This document shows, piece by piece, positions 1 through 9,104 of a stretch of DNA of 54,253 nt. The stretch lies in assembly GCA_030540715.1 (NCBI GenBank), contig JAUNVQ010000019.1, forward strand, positions 1 through 54,253, written 5' to 3'. The notes beneath the pieces were generated by a model that saw only the letters and a program-made list of their open reading frames with translations, was not told where the DNA came from and searched no databases. Source of the stretch: Actinomycetaceae bacterium. Lineage in GTDB: Bacteria; Actinomycetota; Actinomycetes; Actinomycetales; Actinomycetaceae. The stretch's first letter is position 1. Each line of letters opens with the position of its first letter. The translations under genes and the position numbers were made by a program.

Positions 1-37
1 GTGCAAGCCCTCGGGGGTTCGAATCCCCCTACCTCCG
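1..37 (+). tRNA. 3' part of a tRNA, probably tRNA-Ser
   Basis: The window opens inside a tRNA. A T arm is visible (GGGGG stem, TTCGAAT loop, CCCCC), followed by the 3' acceptor strand TACCTCC and discriminator G at base 37. The CCA end is not encoded. The implied 5' acceptor strand GGAGGTA, the G discriminator and the preceding bases, which look like the end of a long variable arm, fit tRNA-Ser. The anticodon lies outside the window, so the isoacceptor cannot be read. Confidence 0.75.
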
Positions 38-65
38 CTCATTGGATTATTTTCCCACGTCAAAC

Positions 66-1037
66 CTAAATCAGCGCAGTCACATGTCCGGAAATCGTTT
101 CATAAAGCCACGGCATGACAAAGGCCAATAACACCGAAATTGCTAAACCAAGCGCAGCTTTAGCAGTGTCTTTACCAACAATGCGGGCTGTCTCACCCAT
201 GGGTGGGGTATAGAGATGCAGCGAGATCGCAAACTCACGCCCAGCAAGCAAACCCAAAAATACCCACGTTGTTGACATCGGCATATTCGACATCTCTTTA
301 AAGACCAACAAAATAAAACCATAAATGAAGTCGATAATCGTCGCTGCCCGAATATCTGCCGTACCTGTCTTTGTGGTCACGATCTTTTGTATTGCTCCAC
401 CTTGGAAGTAAAAAATCACCGCGTGCATCAGAAGTAAAAATACCAGCGATCCAATAAGGTAGGTCAGATTTAACTGCCGCGGCAGATACACATAAATATT
501 TGCAAGGTCTTGAATCAGCCATTGTGCCCATAAAAACCCTGTTGATAACCATTGCAACCCAATCCAATAACGTGGTATTGACTGGTCTTTCGTCCTCTCG
601 AAATATTCCGTCACTCGCTTAATAACAAACCGAAACAGGACGATTGCAACAACAAAGGCCACAGCGTAACCCAATAAAGACTTTGTTAACATCTTTCCGA
701 TATTTGATGAGTTAAACATCGTCAAAATCAAAAACGTTGTTGACACCGGAATCCCGTATTTCGTCAAAATCAAGATAACTAAAGGCGGTATTAAAAACAT
801 CCAGGTCATTGGGACTTCGGGAAACTTTTCAAGCCTGCCGTAGGTCGCATCACCTTGATATACGTAGTACGAATACGCCAAAACAACAACAAGAATCGTG
901 CAGGCATAGAGCCAAAGCTTCCGTCAGGGTCGTTTGGAGTTTGACGATAAAAATGTTCCAAGTGTTTGAATCGCGTCATTAGCAACAATGGAGTATCCAG
1001 CAAGCCCAAAGCCTACAATCATGACAAAAAGTTCCAT
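66..1037 (-). pseudogene. PiT-like phosphate permease family protein, interrupted by an in-frame TGA
   Basis: Read from ATG 1037-1035, the first 37 codons encode a membrane start containing ANDAIQTLGTF, which resembles the ANDA signature of PiT (inorganic phosphate transporter) proteins. An in-frame TGA follows at 926-924. The same frame then continues without a shift for another 285 codons to TAG 68-66. This second part carries KYGIPVSTT and NMPMSTT, the two related GxPxSTT signatures of the PiT family, and about seven membrane segments. The total of about 323 codons suits a short PiT-like protein. The only start codon soon after the stop is a TTG at 881, which would remove the first membrane segment. 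A TGG-to-TGA or CGA-to-TGA change is the simplest cause. The stop is followed by C, the context known to be leaky for UGA, so weak readthrough cannot be excluded. The substrate is inferred from the family only. Confidence 0.75.
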
Positions 1038-1273
1038 CGAACCTGTTGCCCTTTCTATTTTTCATTTATCATTGTCACTTTGAGGCTAAAAAAAGAAGGT
1101 AAACACAAGGTGAATTCAACAGGAATTTCAGGAAAACTTTGGCTTGGATCTCTATGGACTTAGACACAAGATTCAGGAGGGCGGAGCTGTGGCAACTGCG
1201 CAAGAAGTGAGATAGACACACAGATAGTTCCTTATATAAAATCATTCCTATTAAGGAACATGATGGAGTTTTG

Positions 1274-2434
1274 ATGAACCAACACCACTTTGATTGCACT
1301 GTTACAACACCTGGTACCAATTGGCATAGCGATGACACACAGTGGCTTGATGAGCTGCGGCGTCATCTTGAGCAATCGTCTTTAGGTATGACAAAAAGTG
1401 ACCAATGTTGTCTACTCGAACAAACCAGTAAACGCATCAATTCCTACTACGATGTCTGCGCTTCCAGCAATCATCCCGGCACTTCCAGCGATAGTGCTGA
1501 TCCTAAAAATACGCATAGAAAGCATTGTGCACCTGGCCCTTTTGCGCAGAAACATTTAGGCGATCCCATGATTTATGCCTTGCAATCTGGTGCATCGGTT
1601 CCAGTTCAGCGTCGCCGAAAGGCTGGCTTTGGCGATTGGTTCCCACAAACGCTCAACGATATTGCTCGTGATTGTGCTTTTCTTGGACTTCTGAGCCTTA
1701 CTATCGCAAGCCAAGGCTCATTTTGGGGTGAGCAATCGGTATCGTTGGCAGCCCTGCTGTTTTCATTAACTGCTGCCGCCCTCACCGCAGTTGTCAGATA
1801 TGGTCAGTGGCGCTACAGCTGGGGACGGCTCAGCTTTTGGGGTTATGGTTTTATTATTGCGCTGAGCCTTGCACCAATTATTGCGATCATCGCCACTGTT
1901 CCGCGACCTATATTGGATGGCTCCCTCACACTGTGGCCTGGACGAATAATATGGCCTATTGTTGCTATTATCGCAGTTGTCATTTTTGGCAACACCACAG
2001 ATCGCCCCTTGCGCAGACCTTGGCCTAATAACGTCAGTCCCGAGCAATGGTATGTGGCAGCCTACCGCATTATGCGTCAAAGGTTTCATCTGCCAAAAGC
2101 TGATGCCATGGCACGTGTCGATGCAGCACGCAACGCAGTATCGAATCAATCCGCGCCTGGCGCAGCCGAACATCCTGAGAATTTGTTCGGCGAGTTCGCT
2201 GACTATGCACTCTCGGTTGCATCCACCAGCCTCAACGCTCATCGACAACAACAACGTTATCTTGCTGTCACATCGTTCATCATGGCCGCAGCTTCTATTT
2301 TTCTTGTCGTCGCAGAAATTCTTGATGGCAACTTTACCTGGAAAATATTGCTTGCTTTGGTGGTGGGGGTTATATCAGTCATTTCATTTATTGATGCGGT
2401 GATGTCGCTCCGTGCGTTACGTCAAACAGACTAA
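1274..2434 (+). CDS. hypothetical multi-pass membrane protein
   Basis: I do not recognise a named family. The protein has about 386 residues. A hydrophilic, Cys/His-containing N-terminal part of about 120 residues is followed by four hydrophobic segments near residues 135-150, 155-175, 188-210 and 225-242. A soluble stretch of about 80 residues follows, then two more membrane segments near the C-terminus. I prefer ATG 1274 over the TTG just before it, because a GGAG sits upstream at about 1265-1268. It is transcribed away from the broken PiT-like gene. A short inverted repeat (ACTAAAC / GTTTAGT, about 2432-2453) overlaps the stop codon and could be a weak terminator. No enzyme motif is visible, so the function is unknown. 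Confidence 0.6.
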   Translation: MNQHHFDCTVTTPGTNWHSDDTQWLDELRRHLEQSSLGMTKSDQCCLLEQTSKRINSYYDVCASSNHPGTSSDSADPKNTHRKHCAPGPFAQKHLGDPMIYALQSGASVPVQRRRKAGFGDWFPQTLNDIARDCAFLGLLSLTIASQGSFWGEQSVSLAALLFSLTAAALTAVVRYGQWRYSWGRLSFWGYGFIIALSLAPIIAIIATVPRPILDGSLTLWPGRIIWPIVAIIAVVIFGNTTDRPLRRPWPNNVSPEQWYVAAYRIMRQRFHLPKADAMARVDAARNAVSNQSAPGAAEHPENLFGEFADYALSVASTSLNAHRQQQRYLAVTSFIMAAASIFLVVAEILDGNFTWKILLALVVGVISVISFIDAVMSLRALRQTD

Positions 2435-2621
2435 ACTTTTGTCAGTGGTTTAGTTGAGCAGCTAAAAATGCTTTCTTCATCCGATTGACCAACACAGATG
2501 CAGACTTCGTCCTCCAAAAGTTGAAATGCGCCCTCTAGAAATCCTGAAATAAAGGTAACACTTTTGTGACAATGCGTTGTTTCAATTTATTGTGCGCTGT
2601 GTTTGTCCTACGATTGAAGAC

Positions 2622-3227
2622 GTGATGAAAACAGCCAAGACACAGCAGCCTCGCCGCCGCCTGACTTACCGCGAGCGACAACAACAGCGAGAAACAATGG
2701 TTTTTACCATTTTAGGAACTATCATGGCCATCATCGCAACTCTAGGAATCCTTATAGGGTTCGGGATCGTCCCCTTTCCTTTTTTCGATAAATTCTCGGA
2801 GAAACAACAAATTGCTGTTGTGGGCTCTGTACCCTGCCCCATCAATCCCGCAAAACATGTATCACCAGAAAAGATTGAACTCACCCTTCTTAACGGTACT
2901 GACCAAACAGGACTTGCACGCAGAGTAAAAGCAGAAATGGAAGATCGTGGATTTGTTGTCACAGCTACCGACAACACGCCATCGGGTGAATTCACTGGAA
3001 GTGTCCTAATTCGCGCTGGAGCGTTAGGTGTGAATCGCGCCTACACCGTTTCGGAAGCATTTAGTGAATCAACAATTGAATTCGATTCACGGCAAAACAC
3101 CTCGGTGACCATTACGTTTGGCGAACGTTTTGACAATCTTATTGATGCAGACCAATTTGCTGCAGCAATTCGTGGTGACATCAAGCCACGAACAGGATGC
3201 TTACCTGTTTCCTTAGGTGACGATTAA
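2622..3227 (+). CDS. LytR C-terminal domain (LytR_C) membrane protein
   Basis: About 200 residues: a basic N-terminus with several Arg and Gln residues, one membrane segment near residues 23-45, and an extracytoplasmic domain. That domain contains the LytR_C pattern (IELTLLNGTDQTGLARRVK, then an RGFVV strand, then IRAGALG). In actinobacteria this domain occurs alone or at the end of LCP cell-wall ligases and is placed outside the membrane; its biochemical role is not settled. The likely start is GTG 2622 or ATG 2625. A -10-like TACGAT at 2609-2614 ends exactly seven bases before the GTG and there is no Shine-Dalgarno sequence, which fits a leaderless transcript. The longer open frame from TTG 2577 would read through that promoter, so I reject it. 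Confidence 0.85.
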   Translation: MMKTAKTQQPRRRLTYRERQQQRETMVFTILGTIMAIIATLGILIGFGIVPFPFFDKFSEKQQIAVVGSVPCPINPAKHVSPEKIELTLLNGTDQTGLARRVKAEMEDRGFVVTATDNTPSGEFTGSVLIRAGALGVNRAYTVSEAFSESTIEFDSRQNTSVTITFGERFDNLIDADQFAAAIRGDIKPRTGCLPVSLGDD

Positions 3228-3430
3228 AAGTATTACTCCCTGGAAGCTGGGCGCACTTTCTGACGTATGCGGGTGCTCAACAAAATGCTCAACAAACACG
3301 CACCGTAAACCGCGATAATATCTTGACATCTATGAAACACACCCACATAACTGGCATTTATTGCCACCCAAGATTGCGCATCACTTACACATAAATCGCA
3401 CACCAACACACCTGTGTAACATGCGAAAAA
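3228..3430. other. intergenic, no gene seen
   Basis: This gap separates two convergent genes. An open frame of 71 codons exists on the minus strand, but it is Cys-rich, has no ribosome binding site and overlaps the terminator hairpin, so I do not call it a gene. Confidence 0.6.
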
Positions 3431-3460
3431 GCTGGCCGGTACACACACTTACCAACCAGC
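3431..3460 (-). terminator. bidirectional terminator hairpin downstream of the uracil permease
   Basis: On the minus strand GCTGGTTGGT pairs with ACCGGCCAGC over ten positions if two G-U pairs are allowed, with a 10-base loop, and is followed directly by TTTTT. On the plus strand the same element has two mismatches and is followed by TTTT. It lies just past the end of the permease gene at 3486, and also beyond the convergent LytR_C gene. Confidence 0.75.
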
Positions 3461-3485
3461 TTTTCACGTATTCTTTTGTCGGTGA

Positions 3486-4904
3486 CTAGCCTTTAGCTGC
3501 ACGTTTTACTGCGCGTTTTTCTTCACGCTTCTTTTTGCGCGCAACACGCTTTGAATAGGGCGGCACTTCAAGTTCAACGCCACCGGGGGCAGATGCTGGT
3601 GTTGCTGCTTCCAGATTAGTTCCGCGCAGTTTCGAGATTGCACGCATCACATGGTAGATACCGATAGCCGCAGCTGAGCCCAAAGCAATACCACCGAAAA
3701 CCATACCTGAAACTGTCCAGGTGTAATCGGCAATAGCAACAATCATGGCAACAGCCGCCGTATTCAGATTAACTGGGTCGGAAAAATCAACTTGATTTTG
3801 CACCCAGATACGAACACCCAGCATACCAATCATGCCGTACAGCACCGTCGCGGCTCCACCTAAAACACCTGGGGGAATCGTAGCAATTGCTGCACCGAAC
3901 TTCGGAAGCATCGACAAACACAACGCAATACCGGCAGCAACAACATAAGCGGCAGTTGAATACACACGTGTTGCGGCCATCACACCAATATTTTCAGCAT
4001 AGGTTGTTGTACCAGAACCGCCACCAGAACCAGCCAACACTGTGGAAAGACCATCAGCGAAAAGGGCACGACCCGTCACATCATCAAGATCTTGACCAGT
4101 CATCGCAGAAACAGATTTTACGTGACCAATGTTTTCAGCAATAAGTACCAACACCACTGGGATAAATAATCCTGCATAGCTGAAGTCAAATGTGGGGTGA
4201 TGGAAGACGGGAAGGCCAACCCATGCAGCCTGGTTGATGGCATCAAAGTTCACTTCATTTTGGAACACCGCAACGATATAGCCAATAATCACGCCAATAA
4301 GAATCGACAACCTACCAATAATTCCTTTGAACAAAACGGTAATCAGTAGAATAGACGAGATTGTTACCACAGCAGTAATGGGGCCTTCTTTCACCCAATT
4401 CCATGCGGCAGGGGCAAGATTAAAACCAATGAGCGACACAATCGCACCAGTAACAATGGGTGGCATTGTCACTTCAATCCAGTGAACACCTGCAAAATGC
4501 ACGACGATACCAACCACTGCCAAAGTGACACCCACCATGATGATGCCGCCTTGAGCTAATGACTGTCCTTCTGCTGAAAGTGCCTGCCCTGCTGCAGGAT
4601 CAAAGGCTGTGACTGCACCGATTGGTGCCAGTAAACCGAATGATGAACCAAGATAGGAGGGCAAACGCCCTGCAGTAATTAAAATAAAAAGCAGTGTTCC
4701 CACTGCTGTAAAGAATAACGTTGTATTTGGGGGAAACCCTGTTAGTAAGGGAACCAAGAAGGTTGCCCCAAACATCGCAATCACGTGCTGTGCACCTATC
4801 CCAAATGTACGGGGCCACGTGAGCCTTTCATGTGGGGAAACTACTTCACCAGGGGCAATTGAGGTGCCGTCTCCGTGAAGTTTCCAGCCGTTAAAACCTG
4901 CCAT
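3486..4904 (-). CDS. uraA: uracil permease, NCS2 (nucleobase:cation symporter 2) family
   Basis: A 472-residue inner-membrane transporter with the usual NCS2 size and about 12-14 membrane segments. Diagnostic stretches are QHVIAMFGATFLVPLLTGF near residue 40, the Gly-rich SSFGLLAPIGA segment, and GGSGTTTYAENIG near residue 295, which matches the uracil branch of the family. The C-terminus ends in a strongly basic Lys/Arg tail. NCS2 uracil permeases bring uracil into the cell with protons. Here the product would feed uracil phosphoribosyltransferase (upp), which lies about 32 kb away in the same window. ATG 4904 is preceded by GGAGG with a six-base spacer. The gene sits alone, with a structured leader upstream and a hairpin terminator downstream. 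Xanthine or a related base remains possible as substrate. Confidence 0.88.
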   Translation of the reverse strand: MAGFNGWKLHGDGTSIAPGEVVSPHERLTWPRTFGIGAQHVIAMFGATFLVPLLTGFPPNTTLFFTAVGTLLFILITAGRLPSYLGSSFGLLAPIGAVTAFDPAAGQALSAEGQSLAQGGIIMVGVTLAVVGIVVHFAGVHWIEVTMPPIVTGAIVSLIGFNLAPAAWNWVKEGPITAVVTISSILLITVLFKGIIGRLSILIGVIIGYIVAVFQNEVNFDAINQAAWVGLPVFHHPTFDFSYAGLFIPVVLVLIAENIGHVKSVSAMTGQDLDDVTGRALFADGLSTVLAGSGGGSGTTTYAENIGVMAATRVYSTAAYVVAAGIALCLSMLPKFGAAIATIPPGVLGGAATVLYGMIGMLGVRIWVQNQVDFSDPVNLNTAAVAMIVAIADYTWTVSGMVFGGIALGSAAAIGIYHVMRAISKLRGTNLEAATPASAPGGVELEVPPYSKRVARKKKREEKRAVKRAAKG

Positions 4905-4907
4905 AGT

Positions 4908-4958
4908 GGCCTCCGAATCTGATGCGCTGGCGCATCGGTGGGAACTAATCTGATTCGG
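4908..4958 (-). promoter_or_regulatory. structured 5' leader of the uracil permease that can sequester the ribosome binding site
   Basis: On the minus strand an outer stem CCGAATC (4958-4952) pairs with GATTCGG (4919-4913), and the two final Gs belong to the GGAGG ribosome binding site (4914-4910). Inside lies a perfect inner hairpin, GATGCG-CCAG-CGCATC (4936-4921). A likely promoter sits just upstream: -35 TTTACC at 4994-4989, an 18-base spacer and -10 TATATT at 4970-4965. Transcription would then begin close to the first base of the stem. The leader is therefore almost entirely this structure. The binding partner (PyrR-like protein or ligand) is not identified. Confidence 0.55.
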
Positions 4959-5115
4959 AATTTAAATATACATGACGATCGCCCTCACGGTAAAACAAGG
5001 CTCACAATCCAAAAATCCCACTCTTTTCGCCAATGATTAGGCTCAGACAATACTGAAGCAATCCAAGGGCATCTTTGAGGAAAACAACTACAATGGAGTG
5101 AAAGAAGATGCACGT

Positions 5116-5973
5116 ATGGAGGAGTCAATGCAGACTTTTACAGACCCGCTTATGGGAGCTAAAGCGGCAGCACGGATGATGCATGGTAAGAAAACAGTTG
5201 TTGTTGCAGGTGCTGGGATGTCTACAGATTCGGGCATTCCTGACTATCGTGGGAAGGGTTCCACTGATATTCCTACGGTTGATTATGACCAGTTTATCCG
5301 TTTTTCTCAGTGGCGACGCTGGGTGTGGTATCGCAATCAACAGACCTGGCGTACCGTTGAGTCTTTGGAACCAACACCCGCTCACTACGCCCTCAAAGAA
5401 CTACAAGATATGGGTATTATCACAACTATTGCTACACAAAATGTTGATGCCCTTGATGAAAAAGCAGGCTGCCGCGATGTGCAGCTTCTTCACGGCACAT
5501 TTCGTAGCGTGACCTGCGTTGATTGCGGGGAGGTGTTTGACCGTGATGTTATTGACACGGAGCTTCGACGTCTTAACCCAGATATGGAATACGACAACGA
5601 TCCTGCCCACGTGGCTATTCTTGCATCAGCTGACACGGTAGCATCACGCCAATGCGATTTTGTTGTGGCACCATGCCCCACCTGTGGAGGCATCATCAAA
5701 CCCTCAGTCGTATTTTTTGGTGAAATGCTGCCTGCACAGGCGATGGAAAATTCTTTTGAGGCCGCGCGACAAGCCGACATTGTTTTGATAGCTGGTACAT
5801 CACTGGCAGTGCTCACTGGCCTATATGTTGCACGCGAAGCATGGGAAAATGGTGCAAGAGTTATTATTATCAACCGAGGACCAACATCTGCCGATACCTT
5901 CGCTGACATCCGCATCAATGCTGGTGTATCGCAAACACTTTCGGCAATTGTGAAAGAACTGAAAAATATATAA
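5116..5973 (+). CDS. Sir2-family NAD-dependent protein deacylase
   Basis: About 285 residues with the complete sirtuin motif set. These are the NAD-binding GAGMSTDSGIPDYRG, the catalytic region TQNVDALDEKAG followed by LHGTF (catalytic His), a four-Cys zinc site made of CVDCG and CPTCG, and GTSLAVLTG plus IINRGPT for the rest of the nucleotide pocket. Sirtuins remove acyl groups from lysines while consuming NAD. A 19-residue insertion-like stretch lies between the two Cys pairs. Possible starts are GTG 5098, ATG 5116 and ATG 5128. I use 5116, which has an AAAGAAG upstream at a good distance, while the GGAGGAG before 5128 is only three bases from it. The gene is divergent from uraA and has no operon partner. 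Confidence 0.9.
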   Translation: MEESMQTFTDPLMGAKAAARMMHGKKTVVVAGAGMSTDSGIPDYRGKGSTDIPTVDYDQFIRFSQWRRWVWYRNQQTWRTVESLEPTPAHYALKELQDMGIITTIATQNVDALDEKAGCRDVQLLHGTFRSVTCVDCGEVFDRDVIDTELRRLNPDMEYDNDPAHVAILASADTVASRQCDFVVAPCPTCGGIIKPSVVFFGEMLPAQAMENSFEAARQADIVLIAGTSLAVLTGLYVAREAWENGARVIIINRGPTSADTFADIRINAGVSQTLSAIVKELKNI

Positions 5974-6116
5974 TCCCATTTGTTGTTTTTCTTCACGATA
6001 CCGCGCATCATCAACTAAGCAAGCCCGCCTTTTCTAGCTCTCGCACGCTTTTGCCTTAGTGCATAAACTAAAAGAGAGAAACTGCTATGTGTATCTTTAC
6101 GAAAAGGAGGTTTGGC

Positions 6117-7724
6117 GTGCTCACCCCCGTCGATTCACCCGGCAAAAATGCTTCCCACACATCAATTCCTTCAACACCCTCGTTTGCTCTATCTATTTTC
6201 CTTTTGGGTGCTATCGTCAGCGTTATCTCTATCGGTTTACTTATTTTCCATGCCGAACTTCACCTTTTGATGTGCATTGCTCTTTTTATTGCTGCAGCAA
6301 CTGCGCTATTTGCCTGCGTTACAGGCCAAACGATTGCAGGCATTGGTCGCTATGATGAATCATCTTTGCTATCTGGCAATGCTAAAGAGATCCGCAAAAC
6401 GCACTCTAAGATTCCTCCATCGACTCGTATGCGAACTGATACTTTTGCCGAAGAGTCCTTTTGTCGCCCTCGCCCATTCACTCTTGCTCGTGACCTTTTG
6501 CACGCCATCGGATACACGATCTGGCGCGCCAAAGATGCCCTCATTATCTTTATCCTTATTGGTGTTCTTATTGCAGCTCTTATTCAATCTGGAACTGTTG
6601 CCACCCTTATCTACTGGGGTGTGTTGCTTATCCATCCAGGCTGGTTTTTACCTGCTGGTCTGCTCCTTTGTTCACTGATGTCCATAGCCACGGGTACGGC
6701 CTGGGGAACCGTTGGTACTGCAGGCGTGGTTTTGATGGGTATTGGATCCGCAATGGATATTCCACTGCCTTTGGTTGCCGGCATGGTGGTATGTGGCGCA
6801 ACATTTGGCGATAAGATGTCACCAATTTCCGATACAACAAACTTGGCTGCTATGGCAGCGCGCACCGATCTTTATCACCATATTCGTTCAATGACCTATA
6901 CGACGGCACCAGCCTACCTCATAACACTCCTGGCATTTGCATTAGTTGGTCGCCAATATACGGGGTATGAGCTTCCCGAAGATAAACTCTTGGCAATGGA
7001 GTCAGCCATTACTTCTGCCTATCAGATCGGTTGGTGGACGATGGCACCCCTGATAGTTCTTATTCTTATGAGTATCCTCCGTATCGGCGCAATTACCACT
7101 ATGCTCACTGCATCCATTGTTGCGGTGCTAGTGGCTTTAGGTATGCAAAGCGGTGACGCAGCGTCTATCCTTGCTGCACTGTGGCACGGCGACTCCGTAC
7201 ATACTCCCATTGACAGCCTGACAAGTCTTTTTAGTCGTGGTGGTATTGTGTCAATGTGGTTTACCGTGCTGCTGTCTCTCCAAGCTTTAGCCTTGGGAGG
7301 AGTTTTGACCGACTACGGTTTTATGAGGGCGATACTTGCCGGATTGTTGACTCGGGTGAAACGAATAGGCAGCCTAGTGACATCTACTATTATCTGTGCA
7401 CTTGTTGGCAATCTTGGGATGGGGGAAGCATATTTATCTATTGTTTTAGGTGGACAGCTCTTTTCAGATGCTTACGATGATGCCGATATTGACCGCGGCG
7501 TCCTATCGCGTTGTTTAGAAGAGGGCGCAACATTGACAACTCCTCTTATTCCGTGGACAACAGCCGGTGTGTTTTTCAGTCAAACGCTGGAGATTTCGAC
7601 GCTGGAATATCTGCCGTTTGCATGGATGAATTTGTTGAATCCGCTAATGGGAATTGCCTTTGCCTACCTTGGCTGGGGTTTGATGTTACGCAAAACAGTC
7701 CGTGAAAACCCCACACCGAAATAG
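6117..7724 (+). CDS. nhaC: Na+/H+ antiporter, NhaC family
   Basis: About 535 residues with roughly 11-12 membrane segments. NhaC-type signatures are present: GTAWGTVGTAGVVLMGIG in the first half, then CGATFGDKMSPISDTTNLA, which carries the conserved charged and polar residues of the ion path, and GNLGMGEAYLSIVLGGQLF near the C-terminus. These proteins export sodium in exchange for protons. I place the start at GTG 6117, because a strong AAGGAGG lies at 6104-6110 with a six-base spacer. The longer open frame from ATG 6087 has no ribosome binding site. The first 60 residues or so before the regular antiporter fold hold one membrane pair, and the following loop is rich in Ser, Lys and Arg. The gene stands alone. 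Confidence 0.9.
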   Translation: MLTPVDSPGKNASHTSIPSTPSFALSIFLLGAIVSVISIGLLIFHAELHLLMCIALFIAAATALFACVTGQTIAGIGRYDESSLLSGNAKEIRKTHSKIPPSTRMRTDTFAEESFCRPRPFTLARDLLHAIGYTIWRAKDALIIFILIGVLIAALIQSGTVATLIYWGVLLIHPGWFLPAGLLLCSLMSIATGTAWGTVGTAGVVLMGIGSAMDIPLPLVAGMVVCGATFGDKMSPISDTTNLAAMAARTDLYHHIRSMTYTTAPAYLITLLAFALVGRQYTGYELPEDKLLAMESAITSAYQIGWWTMAPLIVLILMSILRIGAITTMLTASIVAVLVALGMQSGDAASILAALWHGDSVHTPIDSLTSLFSRGGIVSMWFTVLLSLQALALGGVLTDYGFMRAILAGLLTRVKRIGSLVTSTIICALVGNLGMGEAYLSIVLGGQLFSDAYDDADIDRGVLSRCLEEGATLTTPLIPWTTAGVFFSQTLEISTLEYLPFAWMNLLNPLMGIAFAYLGWGLMLRKTVRENPTPK

Positions 7725-7908
7725 CGGAAAATAATGCCTACACAATTCATCTAAGCAATTCACAAGCCGAGGCTCTATAACGCACTTGACAACAGCTGAT
7801 CGCGTTGCAATGAATTAACCCGAAAACATCATCTTCATAGCCACTTCTTTGGGTTTTTGACCCTGGGTACTATAAAAACTATACGCGCATGATTATCAGT
7901 AGAATTGT

Positions 7909-8745
7909 TTATTTCTTGCGGGCTACGATTCCAACGCCTGCAAGGTTTTCTTTGTGCTGAGTAAAGGTCTTACGCATGGCTATAATGCGTTTACGAGCAG
8001 GTGGATTGGATGCCACATTCTTAAAGAAGCCTAAAGCACCTTTCAATCCTTCATCACTAATTATGCGCTTAGGCTCCAGTAATGCCATCGGCTTGGTTGT
8101 TGTGAACTCGATTTCAAAGCCAAGTTCTTTGAGCAGTTCTGACCAATCGGCAACTGTGAGTGGCCGAGCACCAACCTTAATTGTTTTACGCAATTGAGCG
8201 GCAACAGATTCCTGTACTTCGGGTGGGCAGCTGTCGGGTACAAATGCTAGTTCGTGAATAGCATAGATGCCACCGGGTTCAAGCATACGTGCAGCTTCGG
8301 AAATGATTGCGCGTTTGCCCTTGTCGGTTTGCATCGTAAGCATAGCTTCACCAATAACAAGTGTGGCACATTCATCGGGTAGCCCCGATTCTTTAGCGTC
8401 AGCTGAAACATATTTGGTCTGCGGATAGTTTTCAAATAGCTTCTTGACCTGAGCAGTGCCTTCTTGATCACGATCAACGGCAGTGTAAGTTTTTGGATTC
8501 TTCTCTAACAATCGCGCCGCCGTATGCCCCACACCGGGACCAAACTCAATAATGCGCGAATCAGAGTTGATCGTGAGCTTGGATAATAGTTCATTTGTCA
8601 GTTCACGCCCACCGGGCCGCAAAACTTTCTTCCCCATAGATGCAAGAAGCCAGTGACCCTGCATACGTTGTTCTTCAGGGCCTAAACGTTGGCCATGCTT
8701 TTGGGATGAAACATGTGAGTGAGACGTGGATTCTTTCTCTGCCAT
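7909..8745 (-). CDS. class I SAM-dependent methyltransferase
   Basis: About 278 residues. The Rossmann-fold motif I is IIEFGPGVGHTAARLL (about residues 70-85). It is followed by the acidic loop TAVDRDQ, then VSADAKESGLPDECATLVIG and the later MLEPGGIYAIHEL. This order is typical of small-molecule methyltransferases of the UbiE/CoQ5-like type, and the substrate is unknown. ATG 8745 is chosen because GAGG lies five bases upstream. The longer frame to 8805 would overlap the cupin gene. The cupin gene ends eight bases before this start, so the two form a tight minus-strand operon. Confidence 0.8.
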   Translation of the reverse strand: MAEKESTSHSHVSSQKHGQRLGPEEQRMQGHWLLASMGKKVLRPGGRELTNELLSKLTINSDSRIIEFGPGVGHTAARLLEKNPKTYTAVDRDQEGTAQVKKLFENYPQTKYVSADAKESGLPDECATLVIGEAMLTMQTDKGKRAIISEAARMLEPGGIYAIHELAFVPDSCPPEVQESVAAQLRKTIKVGARPLTVADWSELLKELGFEIEFTTTKPMALLEPKRIISDEGLKGALGFFKNVASNPPARKRIIAMRKTFTQHKENLAGVGIVARKK

Positions 8746-8753
8746 ATGTTCCT

Positions 8754-9104
8754 CTATTGTTTGCCGCTGTATTGCGTATCGACCATGACCAACGACATAT
8801 GACATGGTGACGTTGCTATCAGCGAGTGTTGAACACCTGGAGCAAGATACAGGCAGTCGCCGCTGACCATGTGATGTGTTGTATCGTCGATTGTGAAATC
8901 CATCGATCCGCTTAACAACGTGACCACGACTGCTCGTGGTGATGAATGAGTTGTTAATACCTGATCGGTGTCGAAACTAAAATAAACTACGCGCATCAAT
9001 GGGTTGTTGACAACGACACGAGATGTGGTTGCCTCATCGGAAACCGGTAGAACATCTAAAAGATCGGTTATACCCACGGATTGTGACACTTCAGTTTTTG
9101 CCAT
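8754..9104 (-). CDS. small cupin-domain protein
   Basis: The protein has 116 residues, the size of a single cupin barrel. The two cupin motifs are recognisable but not canonical. A His occurs in TTHSSPRAVVVTLLSGSMDF where a G(X)5HXH motif is expected, and GDCLYLAPGVQHSL matches the second motif with its single His. Only part of the usual metal ligand set is present, so it may bind a ligand rather than catalyse. It lies directly upstream of the methyltransferase on the same strand and is probably cotranscribed with it. Such pairs suggest a shared small-molecule pathway, but nothing in the sequence says which one. Confidence 0.75.
   Translation of the reverse strand: MAKTEVSQSVGITDLLDVLPVSDEATTSRVVVNNPLMRVVYFSFDTDQVLTTHSSPRAVVVTLLSGSMDFTIDDTTHHMVSGDCLYLAPGVQHSLIATSPCHMSLVMVDTQYSGKQ

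Noticed and set aside
66-1037. UGA read as tryptophan genome-wide
   Set aside because: Other genes in the window end naturally at TGA, for example in ATGA overlaps of coupled genes, so UGA works as a stop here.
3233-3448. 71-codon open frame on the minus strand
   Set aside because: No ribosome binding site, no family match, and it overlaps the bidirectional terminator between two convergent genes.
7810-7860. Terminator after nhaC
   Set aside because: An ACCC...GGGT pairing followed by Ts exists, but the stem is short, bulged and has a loop of about 25 bases.
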